Assembly (NCBI RefSeq): GCF_017875645.1
Contig: NZ_JAGGMR010000001.1
Location: forward strand, 4,526,001 to 4,590,000
Length of the DNA: 64,000 bases
Source: Nocardia goodfellowii
Lineage (GTDB): Bacteria; Actinomycetota; Actinomycetes; Mycobacteriales; Mycobacteriaceae
Reading direction: 5' to 3'
Shown: positions 1 to 8,421 of the stretch, piece by piece
Position numbering within the stretch: position 1 is the stretch's first letter
How the letters are laid out: every line of letters starts with the position of its first letter
Position numbers and translations under genes: made by a program
Notes under the pieces: generated by a model
The model's database searches: none
The model's input: only the letters and a program-made list of their open reading frames with translations
Told to the model about the DNA's origin: nothing

Positions 1-491
1 TGCCAGCTCACCTCCCGTGGGCCGGTCGCCTCCAGGGCATCGCCCATATCGAGCCGATAGTCCGTTCCGTCGACCCGGACGGCGAGGGCACCGGACACCA
101 CGTAGAGGAACAGATTGCGGTCGTCCAGTTCGACCGGGCAGGTGCCTCGCTCGTCCGGACGCGCGGTGACGACGCTGCCGCGCAGCCGCAACCGCGCGTG
201 CGCGATCTCGACCGTGCCCGGCTGGTCGGGCAGCAGGGCACGGCGGGCCGGCGCCTGCCCCAGATGTCCCACCACGTCGGGAATGCTGACGCCCAGCGCC
301 GCGGTGATCGCGGCCAAGGTGTGCAGCGAGGGCTGATTGATGTCCTTCTCGACCGCGGACAGGTAGGAGACCGAGACGCCACACGAGCGGGAGAGCGCCG
401 TGAGCGTGAGCCCACGGTCCTGCCGGATTTGCCGAAGCCGATCACCCACCCGAACGATCGGCGAGTTCGCGCCGACGTCGGATCCGGTCAC
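1..491 (-). CDS. XRE-family regulator with cupin domain (3' end outside window)
   Basis: The reverse strand reads from a GTG at 491 through the left edge without a stop, giving about 163 residues. Residues 13-70 form a helix-turn-helix (RLRQIRQDRGLTLTALS, then SVSYLSAVEK), typical of XRE repressors. From about residue 95 the chain becomes beta-rich like a cupin sensor (LFLYVVSGALAV, DYRLDMGDALEA). XRE-cupin proteins usually repress a neighbouring metabolic operon and sense a small ligand through the cupin. The GTG overlaps the TGA of the upstream regulator (GTGA, 488-491), so the two are probably translationally coupled. The right half of the cupin lies beyond the window. The likely target is the operon starting at 1379. 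Confidence 0.85.
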   Translation of the reverse strand, partial: MTGSDVGANSPIVRVGDRLRQIRQDRGLTLTALSRSCGVSVSYLSAVEKDINQPSLHTLAAITAALGVSIPDVVGHLGQAPARRALLPDQPGTVEIAHARLRLRGSVVTARPDERGTCPVELDDRNLFLYVVSGALAVRVDGTDYRLDMGDALEATGPREVSW

Positions 492-1042
492 AGGACCGGC
501 GGGGTGAGGACCCACAGGATCACCGCGGGCTCGCCGGAGGTCACCTCGAGCCGGTGCCCGGGGCGGCACGCGTAATGCAGCGTCTCACCGCGTCCGAGTC
601 GATGCCCCGTGGCGCCGACCCGGACTTCGACCTCGCCGTCGAGCACCAGCAGGATTCGCTCGCCGCGGCCGGAGTAGGACCGTGGTGACCCCGCCGGGCC
701 GATCCGGCCGAGCAGGCCGGTACTGGTCGAGTCGGCCGAGCTCGCCGACACGACGGTGTAGTTCTCGCCGCCGCGCGCCAGGTGGGTGCGGGACTTCTCG
801 CTCGCGCGGTACACATGCACGCTCGGTCGCGGCGCGGGCGGGAAGAATGCCGACATGTCCGTCTCCAGCGCTGTCGCCAGGGTCGCCAGTGTGCGCAAGC
901 TCGGTGTGGTGACCCCGTTCTCGACGTTGGAAAGATAGCCATCGGTCAATCCGGCGCGCTCGGCCAGCGCGGCCAGCGTCATATTCCGTGTGCGGCGCAG
1001 GTTGCGGAGTCCTCTGCTCACCCCATCCACAACCGTATCCAT
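488..1042 (-). CDS. XRE-family regulator with cupin domain
   Basis: A 184-residue protein with an N-terminal XRE helix-turn-helix (RNMTLAALAERAGLTDGYLS, about residues 20-40) and a C-terminal cupin (ERILLVLDGEVEVRVG, then GETLHYACRPGHRLEV). An upstream in-frame ATG exists at 1066, but AAGGAG sits 5 nt before the ATG at 1042, so 1042 is preferred. It is the first gene of a two-regulator reverse operon divergent from the MaoC-CitE-oxygenase operon, which makes it a likely local repressor or ligand sensor. Two tandem XRE-cupin paralogues suggest heterodimers or responses to two ligands; this is inference. Confidence 0.9.
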   Translation of the reverse strand: MDTVVDGVSRGLRNLRRTRNMTLAALAERAGLTDGYLSNVENGVTTPSLRTLATLATALETDMSAFFPPAPRPSVHVYRASEKSRTHLARGGENYTVVSASSADSTSTGLLGRIGPAGSPRSYSGRGERILLVLDGEVEVRVGATGHRLGRGETLHYACRPGHRLEVTSGEPAVILWVLTPPVL

Positions 1043-1378
1043 GTGTACTCCTTGCCTAGATCTCATGGAAACCTAGCCGGTTCACCCTCCCGTTGCTAGA
1101 GATACATTCACCGGTGGCGTCGCAGGTGGCGATAGTTGTCGGCGTATTCGCGGCGCCCCGGGCCCGCCCCGAGTGATTGTGTGCGCTGTGATCAGTTGCG
1201 CACGATGCGCTTTCGGAATGCCGCTCGAGGTCGATTTCCGAATCCTTTACACAACAACGAGATCGCCGAATGGTAGCGGCGACGCAGCGGCAAAACAGTG
1301 CCTTGACGGCTGGAAAGCGGCGGCGGTAGCTTCCTGTGCCAGAAAGCAATTCCTCCCATCACAGGAACTGGGGGCAGG
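1043..1378. promoter_or_regulatory. Divergent intergenic region with CTAG-centred repeats
   Basis: This 336-bp region separates the XRE-cupin pair from the forward operon and must hold both promoters. CTAG, rare in high-GC DNA, occurs at 1056-1059, 1073-1076 and 1095-1098 in related contexts (TGCCTAGA, ACCTAGC, TGCTAGA), just upstream of the regulator start. They could be half-sites for autoregulation. No RNA gene and no convincing -10/-35 pair for the forward operon was identified. Confidence 0.35.
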
Positions 1379-1873
1379 ATGAATCTTCATGAGGTCGAAC
1401 CCGGCCGCTTTCGCGAGGACGTGGGTTTGCGCTACGACGACTACATCGTCGGCCACGTCTTCGAACACCGTCCGGGCCGGACGATCACCACGACAGACAA
1501 CATTTGGAGCTCGCTGCTGTGCCTCAATCAGCACCCGCTGCATATCGACGCGGTGTACGCGTCGGAAACTCCGTTCAAACAACTGCTGGTCTCGAGCCTG
1601 GTGACATTCGGGATCGTGAACGGAATGACGGTCAAGACCATCAGCCAGCAAGCCGTGGCGAATCTGGGCTGGGACAAAGTCCGGCTCACCGCACCGGTTT
1701 TCGTCGGCGACACGCTGTACGCGGAAACCGAGATCCTCGCCAAACGACCGTCGGCCTCGCGGCCCGGTGAGGGCATCGTCTCGGTCCACACGGTGGGACG
1801 CAATCAAGACGGAGTCCAGGTCATCGAGTTCGACCGCACGCTGCTCGCGGCCATGCGGGAGACGCGCGCATGA
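1379..1873 (+). CDS. MaoC-like hot-dog dehydratase
   Basis: A 164-residue protein. The pattern YIVGHVFEH...GRTITTTDN, followed by LNQHPLHIDAVYA and LTAPVFVGDTLYAETEI, is that of MaoC-type (R)-specific enoyl-CoA hydratases, in which Asp and His of the D-x(4)-H hydratase motif lie near residues 40-60. The family adds or removes water on acyl-CoA esters, and relatives act on mesaconyl-CoA. It is the first gene of the operon and overlaps the CitE-like gene by ATGA. The pairing of MaoC with a CitE-like lyase is typical of methylsuccinyl/citramalyl-CoA-type chemistry; the substrate here is not known. Confidence 0.88.
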   Translation: MNLHEVEPGRFREDVGLRYDDYIVGHVFEHRPGRTITTTDNIWSSLLCLNQHPLHIDAVYASETPFKQLLVSSLVTFGIVNGMTVKTISQQAVANLGWDKVRLTAPVFVGDTLYAETEILAKRPSASRPGEGIVSVHTVGRNQDGVQVIEFDRTLLAAMRETRA

Positions 1874-2718
1874 ATATCGACCCGTGCATGTTCTATGTTC
1901 CGGCCTACCGCGCGCACACCCTGCTGAAGACGGTGCCCCGGCACTCCATCGACCTGGTGCTCGACCTCGAGGATTCGGTGCCGAAGCAGGCCAAGCCGGC
2001 GGCCCGCGCGCGCTTGGCCGACATCGACTTGACGACGACCGGCTTGCCCGGAATCACGTTGCGTATCAACAGCATCGAGACGCCCGACGGGCTGGCCGAC
2101 ATCCAGGCGCTGCTGGCGCTCGGTGGCGAGGTCGGCGGGCTGCCGGTGCGTCTGGTGCTGGTGCCCAAGATCGTCGCTGGGCGCGATGTGGCCATGTATC
2201 GGTCGCTGTTGTCCGCGCTGGACGATCCGCCGGAGATCGGCGCCATCATCGAGACCGTGGACGCGGTCGAGAACGTCTTCGACATCGCGGCCGCGAGCAA
2301 CGGACTGTGTTTCGGACCCGCCGATCTGGTCGCGGAGTTGTGGGCGCCGGACGAGTCCTACCTGGCGCACGCGCGGGCCCGGATGTGCAGTGCCGCTTCA
2401 CGATACGGCCTGCCCGTGGTTGACGGAAATTCCTTCGAATTGTGGGATGTCGAGCTGATCCGGGCACAGAGCGAGGCCGCCAAACAATGCGGTTTCACCG
2501 GGAAAGCCGCCATTCATCCGAGGCAGGTCGACCCGATCGTGCGCACCTTCGCCGTCGATCCCGCCGAACTGGATCGGTACCGCCAGATCATCAAGGACTA
2601 CGAGGCCGACGCGGCGGGCTTCACCGTCACCAAAGAGCGGGTGGTTGCCCCGCCGTTCGTGCTGAAGGCGCGCCGCATGCTCGCGCTGTACGACGGCCAC
2701 CCGCGCCCGGTCCGCTGA
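1870..2718 (+). CDS. CitE-like CoA-ester lyase (HpcH/HpaI superfamily)
   Basis: A 282-residue TIM-barrel protein of the citrate-lyase beta-subunit-like family. DLVLDLEDSVP (about residues 28-38) supplies the acidic Mg-binding segment, and GAIIETVDAVEN followed by GPADLVAEL matches the second metal-binding acidic region. CitE-like proteins cleave or form malyl-, citramalyl- or hydroxymethylglutaryl-type CoA esters. It starts inside the stop of the MaoC gene (ATGA), so the two should be co-translated and may act consecutively. In this operon it could make a beta-hydroxyacyl-CoA for the downstream alpha-oxoamine synthase, which is inference. Confidence 0.9.
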   Translation: MNIDPCMFYVPAYRAHTLLKTVPRHSIDLVLDLEDSVPKQAKPAARARLADIDLTTTGLPGITLRINSIETPDGLADIQALLALGGEVGGLPVRLVLVPKIVAGRDVAMYRSLLSALDDPPEIGAIIETVDAVENVFDIAAASNGLCFGPADLVAELWAPDESYLAHARARMCSAASRYGLPVVDGNSFELWDVELIRAQSEAAKQCGFTGKAAIHPRQVDPIVRTFAVDPAELDRYRQIIKDYEADAAGFTVTKERVVAPPFVLKARRMLALYDGHPRPVR

Positions 2719-2747
2719 CCGGTTACCACACCAACCATGGAGGAACG

Positions 2748-3671
2748 ATGAGCATTTCGATGACCGATATCGTGCGGCAATCCTGGGTCGATATCAGCGA
2801 GTACGACGTGGAACCGGTCGACGGGAAATTCACCACCGTGCCCGGGGAATTGACGGCACGGCTGGTATCGCTGGTCGCCGACGGAGCGGGCCTCGCGGTG
2901 TGTCGTGGCGCGCGCGAGTTGCTGACCGCACACGGAATGGATGTGCACGACGAGGCCGACGCGATGGTCATGCGCGACTATTTCGAGGAGATATTCCGGG
3001 CGTTCACCGAGTCCGTCGATCTGTCCGCGCACACGCCCGTGGTCATGGGTTACGAGAAAGTCATCGGCATGGACCTGGACGGGTTCAACAAGAATGTCGC
3101 GTTCACCATGAATGCCGATCACACCGAATCACGGGAGTTTTTGAGCACCAAATGCGTGCACTTCGATTCGGCCACGGTTTTCATCGGAAATGTCTACGGG
3201 CCCAATACGAATATCACCGGTGGTCTGCCGATCGTCTGCGACACCAGGGAATACTGCCGCCGACACGGCATCGACCCGGCGGACCTGGTCGAGTTGATGC
3301 CGCACAGCTACAACGTGGCGGTCAAACAGCAGTACGCGCAGGAGATCCTGGCCGAGCACGCGGCCGTGGTGGACGCCGATCTGATCGACGACATGATCAT
3401 GGTGGTGCTGAACAACGAGGTCTCCGGCGGGCTGGCGCACGCGGGTTCCGCGCCGCGCCTGACCGACCCGGCCGAGCCCGGCAAGCGCCCGCTGCGCCAT
3501 ATCGAATTGCAGTTCACCGACGACAGCAACTTGACCAACTGGTACAGCCACTATCGCCTGGCGATGCCGGAGGTGAAAGTCACGGTGCCGGACGCGCACA
3601 CGCCGGATCACGAGCGCTATCACGTCGGCGTGGACGCCCGCGTCGGCGTGCGGCCCACGGCCGGCGACTGA
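2748..3671 (+). CDS. Putative non-haem Fe(II)/2-oxoglutarate oxygenase
   Basis: A 307-residue protein preceded by a strong ribosome-binding site (GGAGGAACG then ATG). CVHFDSATVF (residues 136-145) contains H138-x-D140, a candidate first half of a 2-His-1-carboxylate iron site. H251 (RHIELQFTDD) is a candidate distal ligand, with R270 downstream. Length and motif position recall the family of small amino-acid hydroxylases and BesD-type halogenases; the halogenases have Gly in place of Asp, so an intact HxD favours hydroxylation. I do not recognise the protein with certainty, and the iron site is inferred. The next gene starts on its last base (TGATG). Confidence 0.6.
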   Translation: MSISMTDIVRQSWVDISEYDVEPVDGKFTTVPGELTARLVSLVADGAGLAVCRGARELLTAHGMDVHDEADAMVMRDYFEEIFRAFTESVDLSAHTPVVMGYEKVIGMDLDGFNKNVAFTMNADHTESREFLSTKCVHFDSATVFIGNVYGPNTNITGGLPIVCDTREYCRRHGIDPADLVELMPHSYNVAVKQQYAQEILAEHAAVVDADLIDDMIMVVLNNEVSGGLAHAGSAPRLTDPAEPGKRPLRHIELQFTDDSNLTNWYSHYRLAMPEVKVTVPDAHTPDHERYHVGVDARVGVRPTAGD

Positions 3672-4924
3672 TGCAGGTCGCCGGCAATCGGACCGGGGAC
3701 ACCACCGCGGTGATGGGGCCGCACCGGTTCCGGAACAACCAGCGGATGGTCCCGGCGAGTGAGTCCGCGTGGCGACTCGCGCAGGACAACGGCATGCTCG
3801 GCATCCGGGTCGACGCCACCGGCGGTCAGAATCGGTTGCGCGACATGCGCACCGGGCACGAGTTCGTCAATCTCGCCTCCTGTTCCTACCTGGGGCTGAA
3901 CAGTCATCCGGCGGTCCTCGAGGCCGGAATCGAGGCGCTGCGCACCGAGCAGGTGACCGGCTTGGCGATGGCCGAGTGCCGAATTCGGCTGGCGTCGATG
4001 GTCGAGTTGGAAGACGAGTTGTCGGCACTGTTCGACGCGCGGGTGGTGCCGTCGATTTCCTGCGGGGTCCTCAGCGCCGCGGTGCTGCCGATGCTGGCGT
4101 CCGGCCACCTGACCGGCACCGAGCCGATGGTGGTGGTCTTCGACCGGTTCGCGCACTTCTCGATGAACTTCGTGAAGCCGATCGTGGCGGACGAGGCGCT
4201 CGTGCTGACCTGCCCGCACAACGACATGCGGTTTCTCGAGGATGTCTGCCGGAAGTATCCGCGGGTGGCGTATGTGTGTGAGGGCGTCTATTCCACCGGG
4301 GGCCACGCCGACCTGGCGGGTATCAGATCGCTGCAGGACCGCTACGGGATGTATGTCTACCTCGACGACTCGCACGGGTTGTCGACGCGAGGTACGAACG
4401 GCGCGGGCTTCGCCCGTTCGGTGCTCGGCGAACTCGACGATCGCACCATGATCGTCGCCTCGCTGGCCAAAGCGTTCGGCAGCACCGGCGGTATCGCGAT
4501 GCTCGGCTCGTCGGGCCTCTTCGATTTCCTGTATCGGACCGGGCCGATGGGGTGGTCCCAAGGCTTGCGCACCGCCGCGATCGGGACGACGCGCGGCAGC
4601 ATCGCCGTTCACCGCAGCGCGGAACTCGCTGTGCGCCAACGTCGTTTGCGGGAGAACATCGACATCTTCGAGCGGCGGATGGCTGGCCGCGAGGTTCGGG
4701 GCGCCGGATCGCACATCAAGTTCGTCACCGTCGGCGACAACGACCGCGCGGTCCGGCTGTCCACCGAACTGTACCGGCGCGGTTACTACTGCTCGGCGAT
4801 GTTCTTTCCCATTGTGGCGCGCGGGCAGGCCGGTCTCCGGATGATGTTGCGCGGCGATATGACCGCGGCGCTGACCGAGGACTTCGTCACCGTGCTCACC
4901 GACGTGCTGGACGAGTTCTCGTGA
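3671..4924 (+). CDS. Alpha-oxoamine synthase-family PLP enzyme
   Basis: A 417-residue fold-type I aminotransferase-like enzyme. K267 in SLAKAFGSTGG is the Schiff-base lysine, DDSHGLSTRG (232-241) supplies the Asp/His that hold the pyridoxal ring, and the N-terminal LASCSYLGL is typical of the AONS/KBL/serine palmitoyltransferase group. These enzymes condense an amino acid with an acyl-CoA, losing CO2 to give an alpha-oxoamine. The start at 3671 overlaps the oxygenase stop by one base. With a CoA-lyase upstream and an amino-acid-type reductase downstream, it is the probable carbon-carbon bond-forming step of the pathway (inference). Confidence 0.88.
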   Translation: MQVAGNRTGDTTAVMGPHRFRNNQRMVPASESAWRLAQDNGMLGIRVDATGGQNRLRDMRTGHEFVNLASCSYLGLNSHPAVLEAGIEALRTEQVTGLAMAECRIRLASMVELEDELSALFDARVVPSISCGVLSAAVLPMLASGHLTGTEPMVVVFDRFAHFSMNFVKPIVADEALVLTCPHNDMRFLEDVCRKYPRVAYVCEGVYSTGGHADLAGIRSLQDRYGMYVYLDDSHGLSTRGTNGAGFARSVLGELDDRTMIVASLAKAFGSTGGIAMLGSSGLFDFLYRTGPMGWSQGLRTAAIGTTRGSIAVHRSAELAVRQRRLRENIDIFERRMAGREVRGAGSHIKFVTVGDNDRAVRLSTELYRRGYYCSAMFFPIVARGQAGLRMMLRGDMTAALTEDFVTVLTDVLDEFS

Positions 4925-5847
4925 CCGCCGTGGCTGCTCCGGTCACGCCGGAACTGATACGGACAGTGGCTGTTTCGATCCGGGACGCACTGCGCGACGG
5001 TGTGGTCGCGCGCATGCTGGTGCCGCCGCGCGAGACCGTGTCGGACGAGGCGGGCACGAAGTTCATCTCGATGCCCGCGATCTCGCCCGATTTCGACCTG
5101 TACATCAACAAGGTCGCGACGATCGCGCCGGGCAGCGCGGGAGGGAGCACCGTCACCGCTGTGGTCCCGATGTTCGCCGCCTCCAGTGGACGGTATCTGG
5201 GCACCCTGGACGGCGCCGAGGTCACCAACCTGAAATGCGCCGCGGTGACGGCCCTGGTGACCGACGTGTGCGCCGCCCCGGGGAGCCGGGTGCTGGGGAT
5301 TCTCGGCGCGGGGGTGCAGGCTCGCCAGCAGTTTCTCGGGGTGTCGGCGGTGCGTGATCTCGCCGAAGTCCGGATCTACTCCCGCGATCCGGGTCGCGCG
5401 GCGATGTTCGCGGCGGAGGTGGCCGCGGTGGCCGCGGTGGAGGTCGTGGTCTGTGAATCCGCCGAGCAGGTCAGCCATGGTGTCGATGTGCTCTCGACCG
5501 CGACCACTTCGACCGTGCCGCTGCCGATTTCGGCGCGGTTGCCCGCCCACGCGCACATCAACTGCATGGGCGCGCACACCACGGAGTCCCGTGAGGTGCC
5601 GGCCGAGCTGCTGTCGGCCGGCGTCCTGATCGTCGAGGAGTTGCGCACGGCTGTCGCCGAGGCGGGTGAAAGTCACGCCGGGGCAATCGAACTCGGTCTG
5701 CTGGTCACCGCCCAGGCCGCTGATCTGTGGCGCGGGCGAACAGTCTTCGCGTCTACCGGATGCGCCTATCTCGACCTGATCACCTGCGCCCAGCTGGTCG
5801 GCCGACGCACGGGTACCCACGTTTCGGAACAGGAGGTCGAGCAATGA
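4921..5847 (+). CDS. Ornithine cyclodeaminase / mu-crystallin family protein
   Basis: A 308-residue protein with a Rossmann motif GILGAGVQARQQF at about residue 120 and the conserved LDGAEVTNLKCAAVTAL segment, in which the usual Arg-Thr-Ala-Ala is Lys-Cys-Ala-Ala. The family includes ornithine cyclodeaminase, alanine dehydrogenase, ketimine reductases and SbnB-type enzymes of natural-product pathways, all using NAD(P) with amino or imino acids. The GTG start overlaps the previous TGA (GTGA). In this operon a ketimine reductase or imine-forming role on the oxoamine product is plausible but unproven. Confidence 0.87.
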   Translation: MTAVAAPVTPELIRTVAVSIRDALRDGVVARMLVPPRETVSDEAGTKFISMPAISPDFDLYINKVATIAPGSAGGSTVTAVVPMFAASSGRYLGTLDGAEVTNLKCAAVTALVTDVCAAPGSRVLGILGAGVQARQQFLGVSAVRDLAEVRIYSRDPGRAAMFAAEVAAVAAVEVVVCESAEQVSHGVDVLSTATTSTVPLPISARLPAHAHINCMGAHTTESREVPAELLSAGVLIVEELRTAVAEAGESHAGAIELGLLVTAQAADLWRGRTVFASTGCAYLDLITCAQLVGRRTGTHVSEQEVEQ

Positions 5848-6017
5848 ATACCGTTGGGCAGGAAGCTGTCTCGGCAGCGATCGAGGAGGAGTTCGACGTT
5901 TGCGTCGCGCGGATGAACATAGTGGTGCCCGCCGAGTGGAAGGGCGGTGTGCTTCGCGGGTACCAGGGGTTGCGGGACATGGCCGCGCGCTTGCGAGAGG
6001 AGTTCCCGGATGACTGA
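5844..6017 (+). CDS. AtzG-like small protein (amidase partner)
   Basis: A 57-residue protein with the pattern VPAEWKGGVLRGYQGLRDMAARL, which resembles the AtzG-like (DUF4089) fold. AtzG is the small subunit that forms a complex with the amidase AtzE in cyanuric-acid/biuret catabolism. The ATG overlaps the preceding stop (ATGA), and its own stop overlaps the amidase start by 8 nt, so a stoichiometric complex with the next gene product is likely. It is slightly shorter than AtzG (about 68 residues). Assignment rests on pattern and position. Confidence 0.7.
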   Translation: MNTVGQEAVSAAIEEEFDVCVARMNIVVPAEWKGGVLRGYQGLRDMAARLREEFPDD

Positions 6018-7449
6018 GGCGACCGTGCGCCCCGGCGCGCTGCACGAACTCTCCATTCCCGAGGCCGGGCGGTTGCTGCGGGCCGGTGAACTCGCCTCGG
6101 TCGACCTCACGCGCGCCGCCCTCGACCGGATCGCCCGGCTCGATCCGGCATTGCATTCGTTCATCCGGGTCACCGAGGAGAGCGCGGTGCGGCGGGCCCG
6201 CGCGGCGGACCGCGATCTGCGGGGCGGTGTCGATCGTGGTCCGATGCACGGGATTCCGTACGCCTTGAAGGACATCTTCGACGCGGAAGGTGTGCCGACC
6301 ACCAACGCCTCCTGGCTGTGCGCCGGCCACGTGGCCGAGGCGGACAGCACGATCGAGGCGCGGTTGCGTGCCGGGGGAGCGGTGGGGCTCGGCAAGCTGA
6401 CCACCTTCGAATTCGCGCTCGGCGGACCGAGTTTCGAGTTGCCCTTTCTGCCCGCCCGGAATCCGTGGAGCGCGGCGCACATTCCGAGCGGGTCGTCCTC
6501 CGGCGCCGGGGCGGCGGTCGCGGCGGGGTTGGTGCGGGCCGCCGTCGCCTCCGACACCACGGGGTCCATCCGCGGCCCGGCCTTCCACTGCGGGACGGTC
6601 GGGCTCAAGCCGACCTACGGCCGGGTGTCCGGCCATGGCGCCCGGGCGCTTTCGCACACCTTGGACCACTTCGGCACCCTGAGCTGGACGGTCGCGGATA
6701 CGGCCGCGCTGTTGCAGGTGCTGGCCGGTGCGGATCCGCGTGACTCGCGCACCGCCGGAACCCCGCCGCCGAACTACCTGGGCGTGCTGGATCGCGGCGT
6801 CGCCGGACTGCGGATAGCCACCGCGCCCGGCTGGTACGCCGACGATCCCGCGACGCTGCCGGAGATCCACTCCGGTGTCGCGCGAGCGCTCGGCCTGCTC
6901 GACGATCTCGGCGCGCGCGTCACCGAGGTCACTTTGCCGCCGTACGACCTGTTCAACGCATGCGGCCGCATCATCTTCGCCGCGGAGGCGTTCGCCAACT
7001 ACGAGAACCTGCTGCGCCGGCACCCGAAGTCCTTCGCCCGCTACACCTATCAGCGGATGATGCCCGGGGCAGGCGTCGCGGCGGCCGACCTGCTGCGGGC
7101 CTACCGGGCGCGCGAGCGGCTCACCCGGGCACTCGACGAGATCGTGTTCGGCCACAATGACGTGCTGGTGATGGCGTCCGGACAGACCACGGCCGCCCGA
7201 TGGGAGGATTTCCCCGCCGATTGGCCGCCGCCCCGGCTGGTCAACGACATGTTCGCCATTCCGTTCAATGTCACCGGCCACCCGGCGGTGCAGCTCCCGA
7301 TCGGGTTCGCCGCCAACGGGTTACCCATCGGCCTGCACATCATCGGGCGCGCCTTCGACGAGGCGACGGTGTTCCGGGTGGCGGCGGCGCTGGAAACCGA
7401 ACTCGCACAGCGGCATCGGCGGCCCCCGGAACCGGATCCGGGATCATGA
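6010..7449 (+). CDS. AtzE-like amidase-signature hydrolase
   Basis: A 479-residue amidase-signature enzyme. The Ser-cisSer-Lys triad is visible as K87 (YALKDIFDAEG), the Gly/Ser-rich loop PSGSSSGAGAA (159-169) and the nucleophile S186 in DTTGSIRGPAF. The usual DTGGS is DTTGS here. The family hydrolyses amides, carbamates and carboxybiuret-type bonds. Its partner is the AtzG-like protein immediately upstream, an arrangement known from AtzE-AtzG. A longer in-frame extension from 5947 is ignored because it would overlap the whole end of atzG. In this operon it may trim an amide or carbamate in a biosynthetic intermediate. Confidence 0.9.
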   Translation: MTEATVRPGALHELSIPEAGRLLRAGELASVDLTRAALDRIARLDPALHSFIRVTEESAVRRARAADRDLRGGVDRGPMHGIPYALKDIFDAEGVPTTNASWLCAGHVAEADSTIEARLRAGGAVGLGKLTTFEFALGGPSFELPFLPARNPWSAAHIPSGSSSGAGAAVAAGLVRAAVASDTTGSIRGPAFHCGTVGLKPTYGRVSGHGARALSHTLDHFGTLSWTVADTAALLQVLAGADPRDSRTAGTPPPNYLGVLDRGVAGLRIATAPGWYADDPATLPEIHSGVARALGLLDDLGARVTEVTLPPYDLFNACGRIIFAAEAFANYENLLRRHPKSFARYTYQRMMPGAGVAAADLLRAYRARERLTRALDEIVFGHNDVLVMASGQTTAARWEDFPADWPPPRLVNDMFAIPFNVTGHPAVQLPIGFAANGLPIGLHIIGRAFDEATVFRVAAALETELAQRHRRPPEPDPGS

Positions 7450-8414
7450 CGAGACGTTTCCGCTTCAGTGCGCGCGCCGCCATCGGTCCGGCCAGTGTGC
7501 GGGAGATCCAGGAGACCGCGCGTTTCGCGGAGTCGGCGGGTTTCGACACGATCGTGTTCCCTGATCACTTGGACATGCAATACGCCCCTCTTCCCCTGCT
7601 GACCGCGGCGGCGCTGGCGACCGAGCGCATCGGGGTCTGCCCCTACGTGCTCAATGTCGATCTCCGTCATCCCGCGGTGCTGGCGCAGGAGCTGGCCACG
7701 CTGGACCTGTTGTCGGAGGGTCGCCTGGAAATCGGGCTCGGCGCCGGCTGGAATCGCCAGGAATACCTGGCGACCGGCCTCACCTTCGCTCCGGTCGGTG
7801 TGCGGGTGTCCCGGGTGCGGGAAGCGGTCGAGGTCATCCGGGGCTGCTTCGCGGACGAGCGGTTCTCCTATGCCGGAGCGCATTTCACGATCCGTGAGCA
7901 CGACGGCCTGCCCAAACCGGCCCGGCGGCCGCCGTTCCTGCTGGGCGGGGGTGGCAGGCGAATGCTGACCACGGCCGGGCAATTCGCCGACATCGTCGGG
8001 CTGGCGCCGCGAATCACGCCGAATCAGTCCGGTGGCATGTTCGCCGACCCCGCCAGTATCACGCTCGCGGCCACGGTGGAGAAGCTCGGCTGGGTGCGCG
8101 CTGCCGCCGGTGATCGGTTCGACAGTCTGGAACTGTCGACCTACGCCTCGGCCACCCATCCCGCGGCCGCGCCGGTGACCGTGACCGGCCACGCGCTCGC
8201 CGAGGCCCGGCGCCGGCTCGACGACATTCGCGCGCGGACCGGCGCGGAACTGACGGTGCGGGACTACCTCGACTCCCCGCATGTGTGGATCGGCACGATC
8301 GACCAACTGGCCGACAAGTGCCTGACGCTGCGAGAGCAGCTGGGTATCAGCCACTTCATGCTCGGCGCGCCGCGGGTCAGTGCCGCCATCGTCGAGCGGT
8401 TGGCCGGACAGTAG
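7446..8414 (+). CDS. LLM-class (F420/flavin-dependent) oxidoreductase
   Basis: A 322-residue luciferase-like TIM barrel. FAESAGFDTIVFPDHL near the N-terminus and GRLEIGLGAGWNRQEY around residue 98 are hallmarks of bacterial luciferase-like oxidoreductases, most of which use coenzyme F420 in mycolata. The C-terminal FMLGAPRVSAAIVERLA closes the barrel. The ATG overlaps the amidase stop (ATGA). It probably supplies a reduction or oxidation step in the operon pathway; FMN as cofactor cannot be excluded. Confidence 0.9.
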   Translation: MTRRFRFSARAAIGPASVREIQETARFAESAGFDTIVFPDHLDMQYAPLPLLTAAALATERIGVCPYVLNVDLRHPAVLAQELATLDLLSEGRLEIGLGAGWNRQEYLATGLTFAPVGVRVSRVREAVEVIRGCFADERFSYAGAHFTIREHDGLPKPARRPPFLLGGGGRRMLTTAGQFADIVGLAPRITPNQSGGMFADPASITLAATVEKLGWVRAAAGDRFDSLELSTYASATHPAAAPVTVTGHALAEARRRLDDIRARTGAELTVRDYLDSPHVWIGTIDQLADKCLTLREQLGISHFMLGAPRVSAAIVERLAGQ

Positions 8415-8421
8415 CGCCGGA

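Noticed and set aside
8..445. 145-codon reverse frame starting MIGFGKSG
   Set aside because: Arg/Ser-rich shadow; the adjacent reverse frame reads a proper XRE-cupin protein through the same DNA.
4786..7281. 831-codon reverse-strand open frame
   Set aside because: Antisense shadow of the oxoamine synthase, OCD, AtzG and amidase genes, typical of GC-rich codon bias; no domain recognised.
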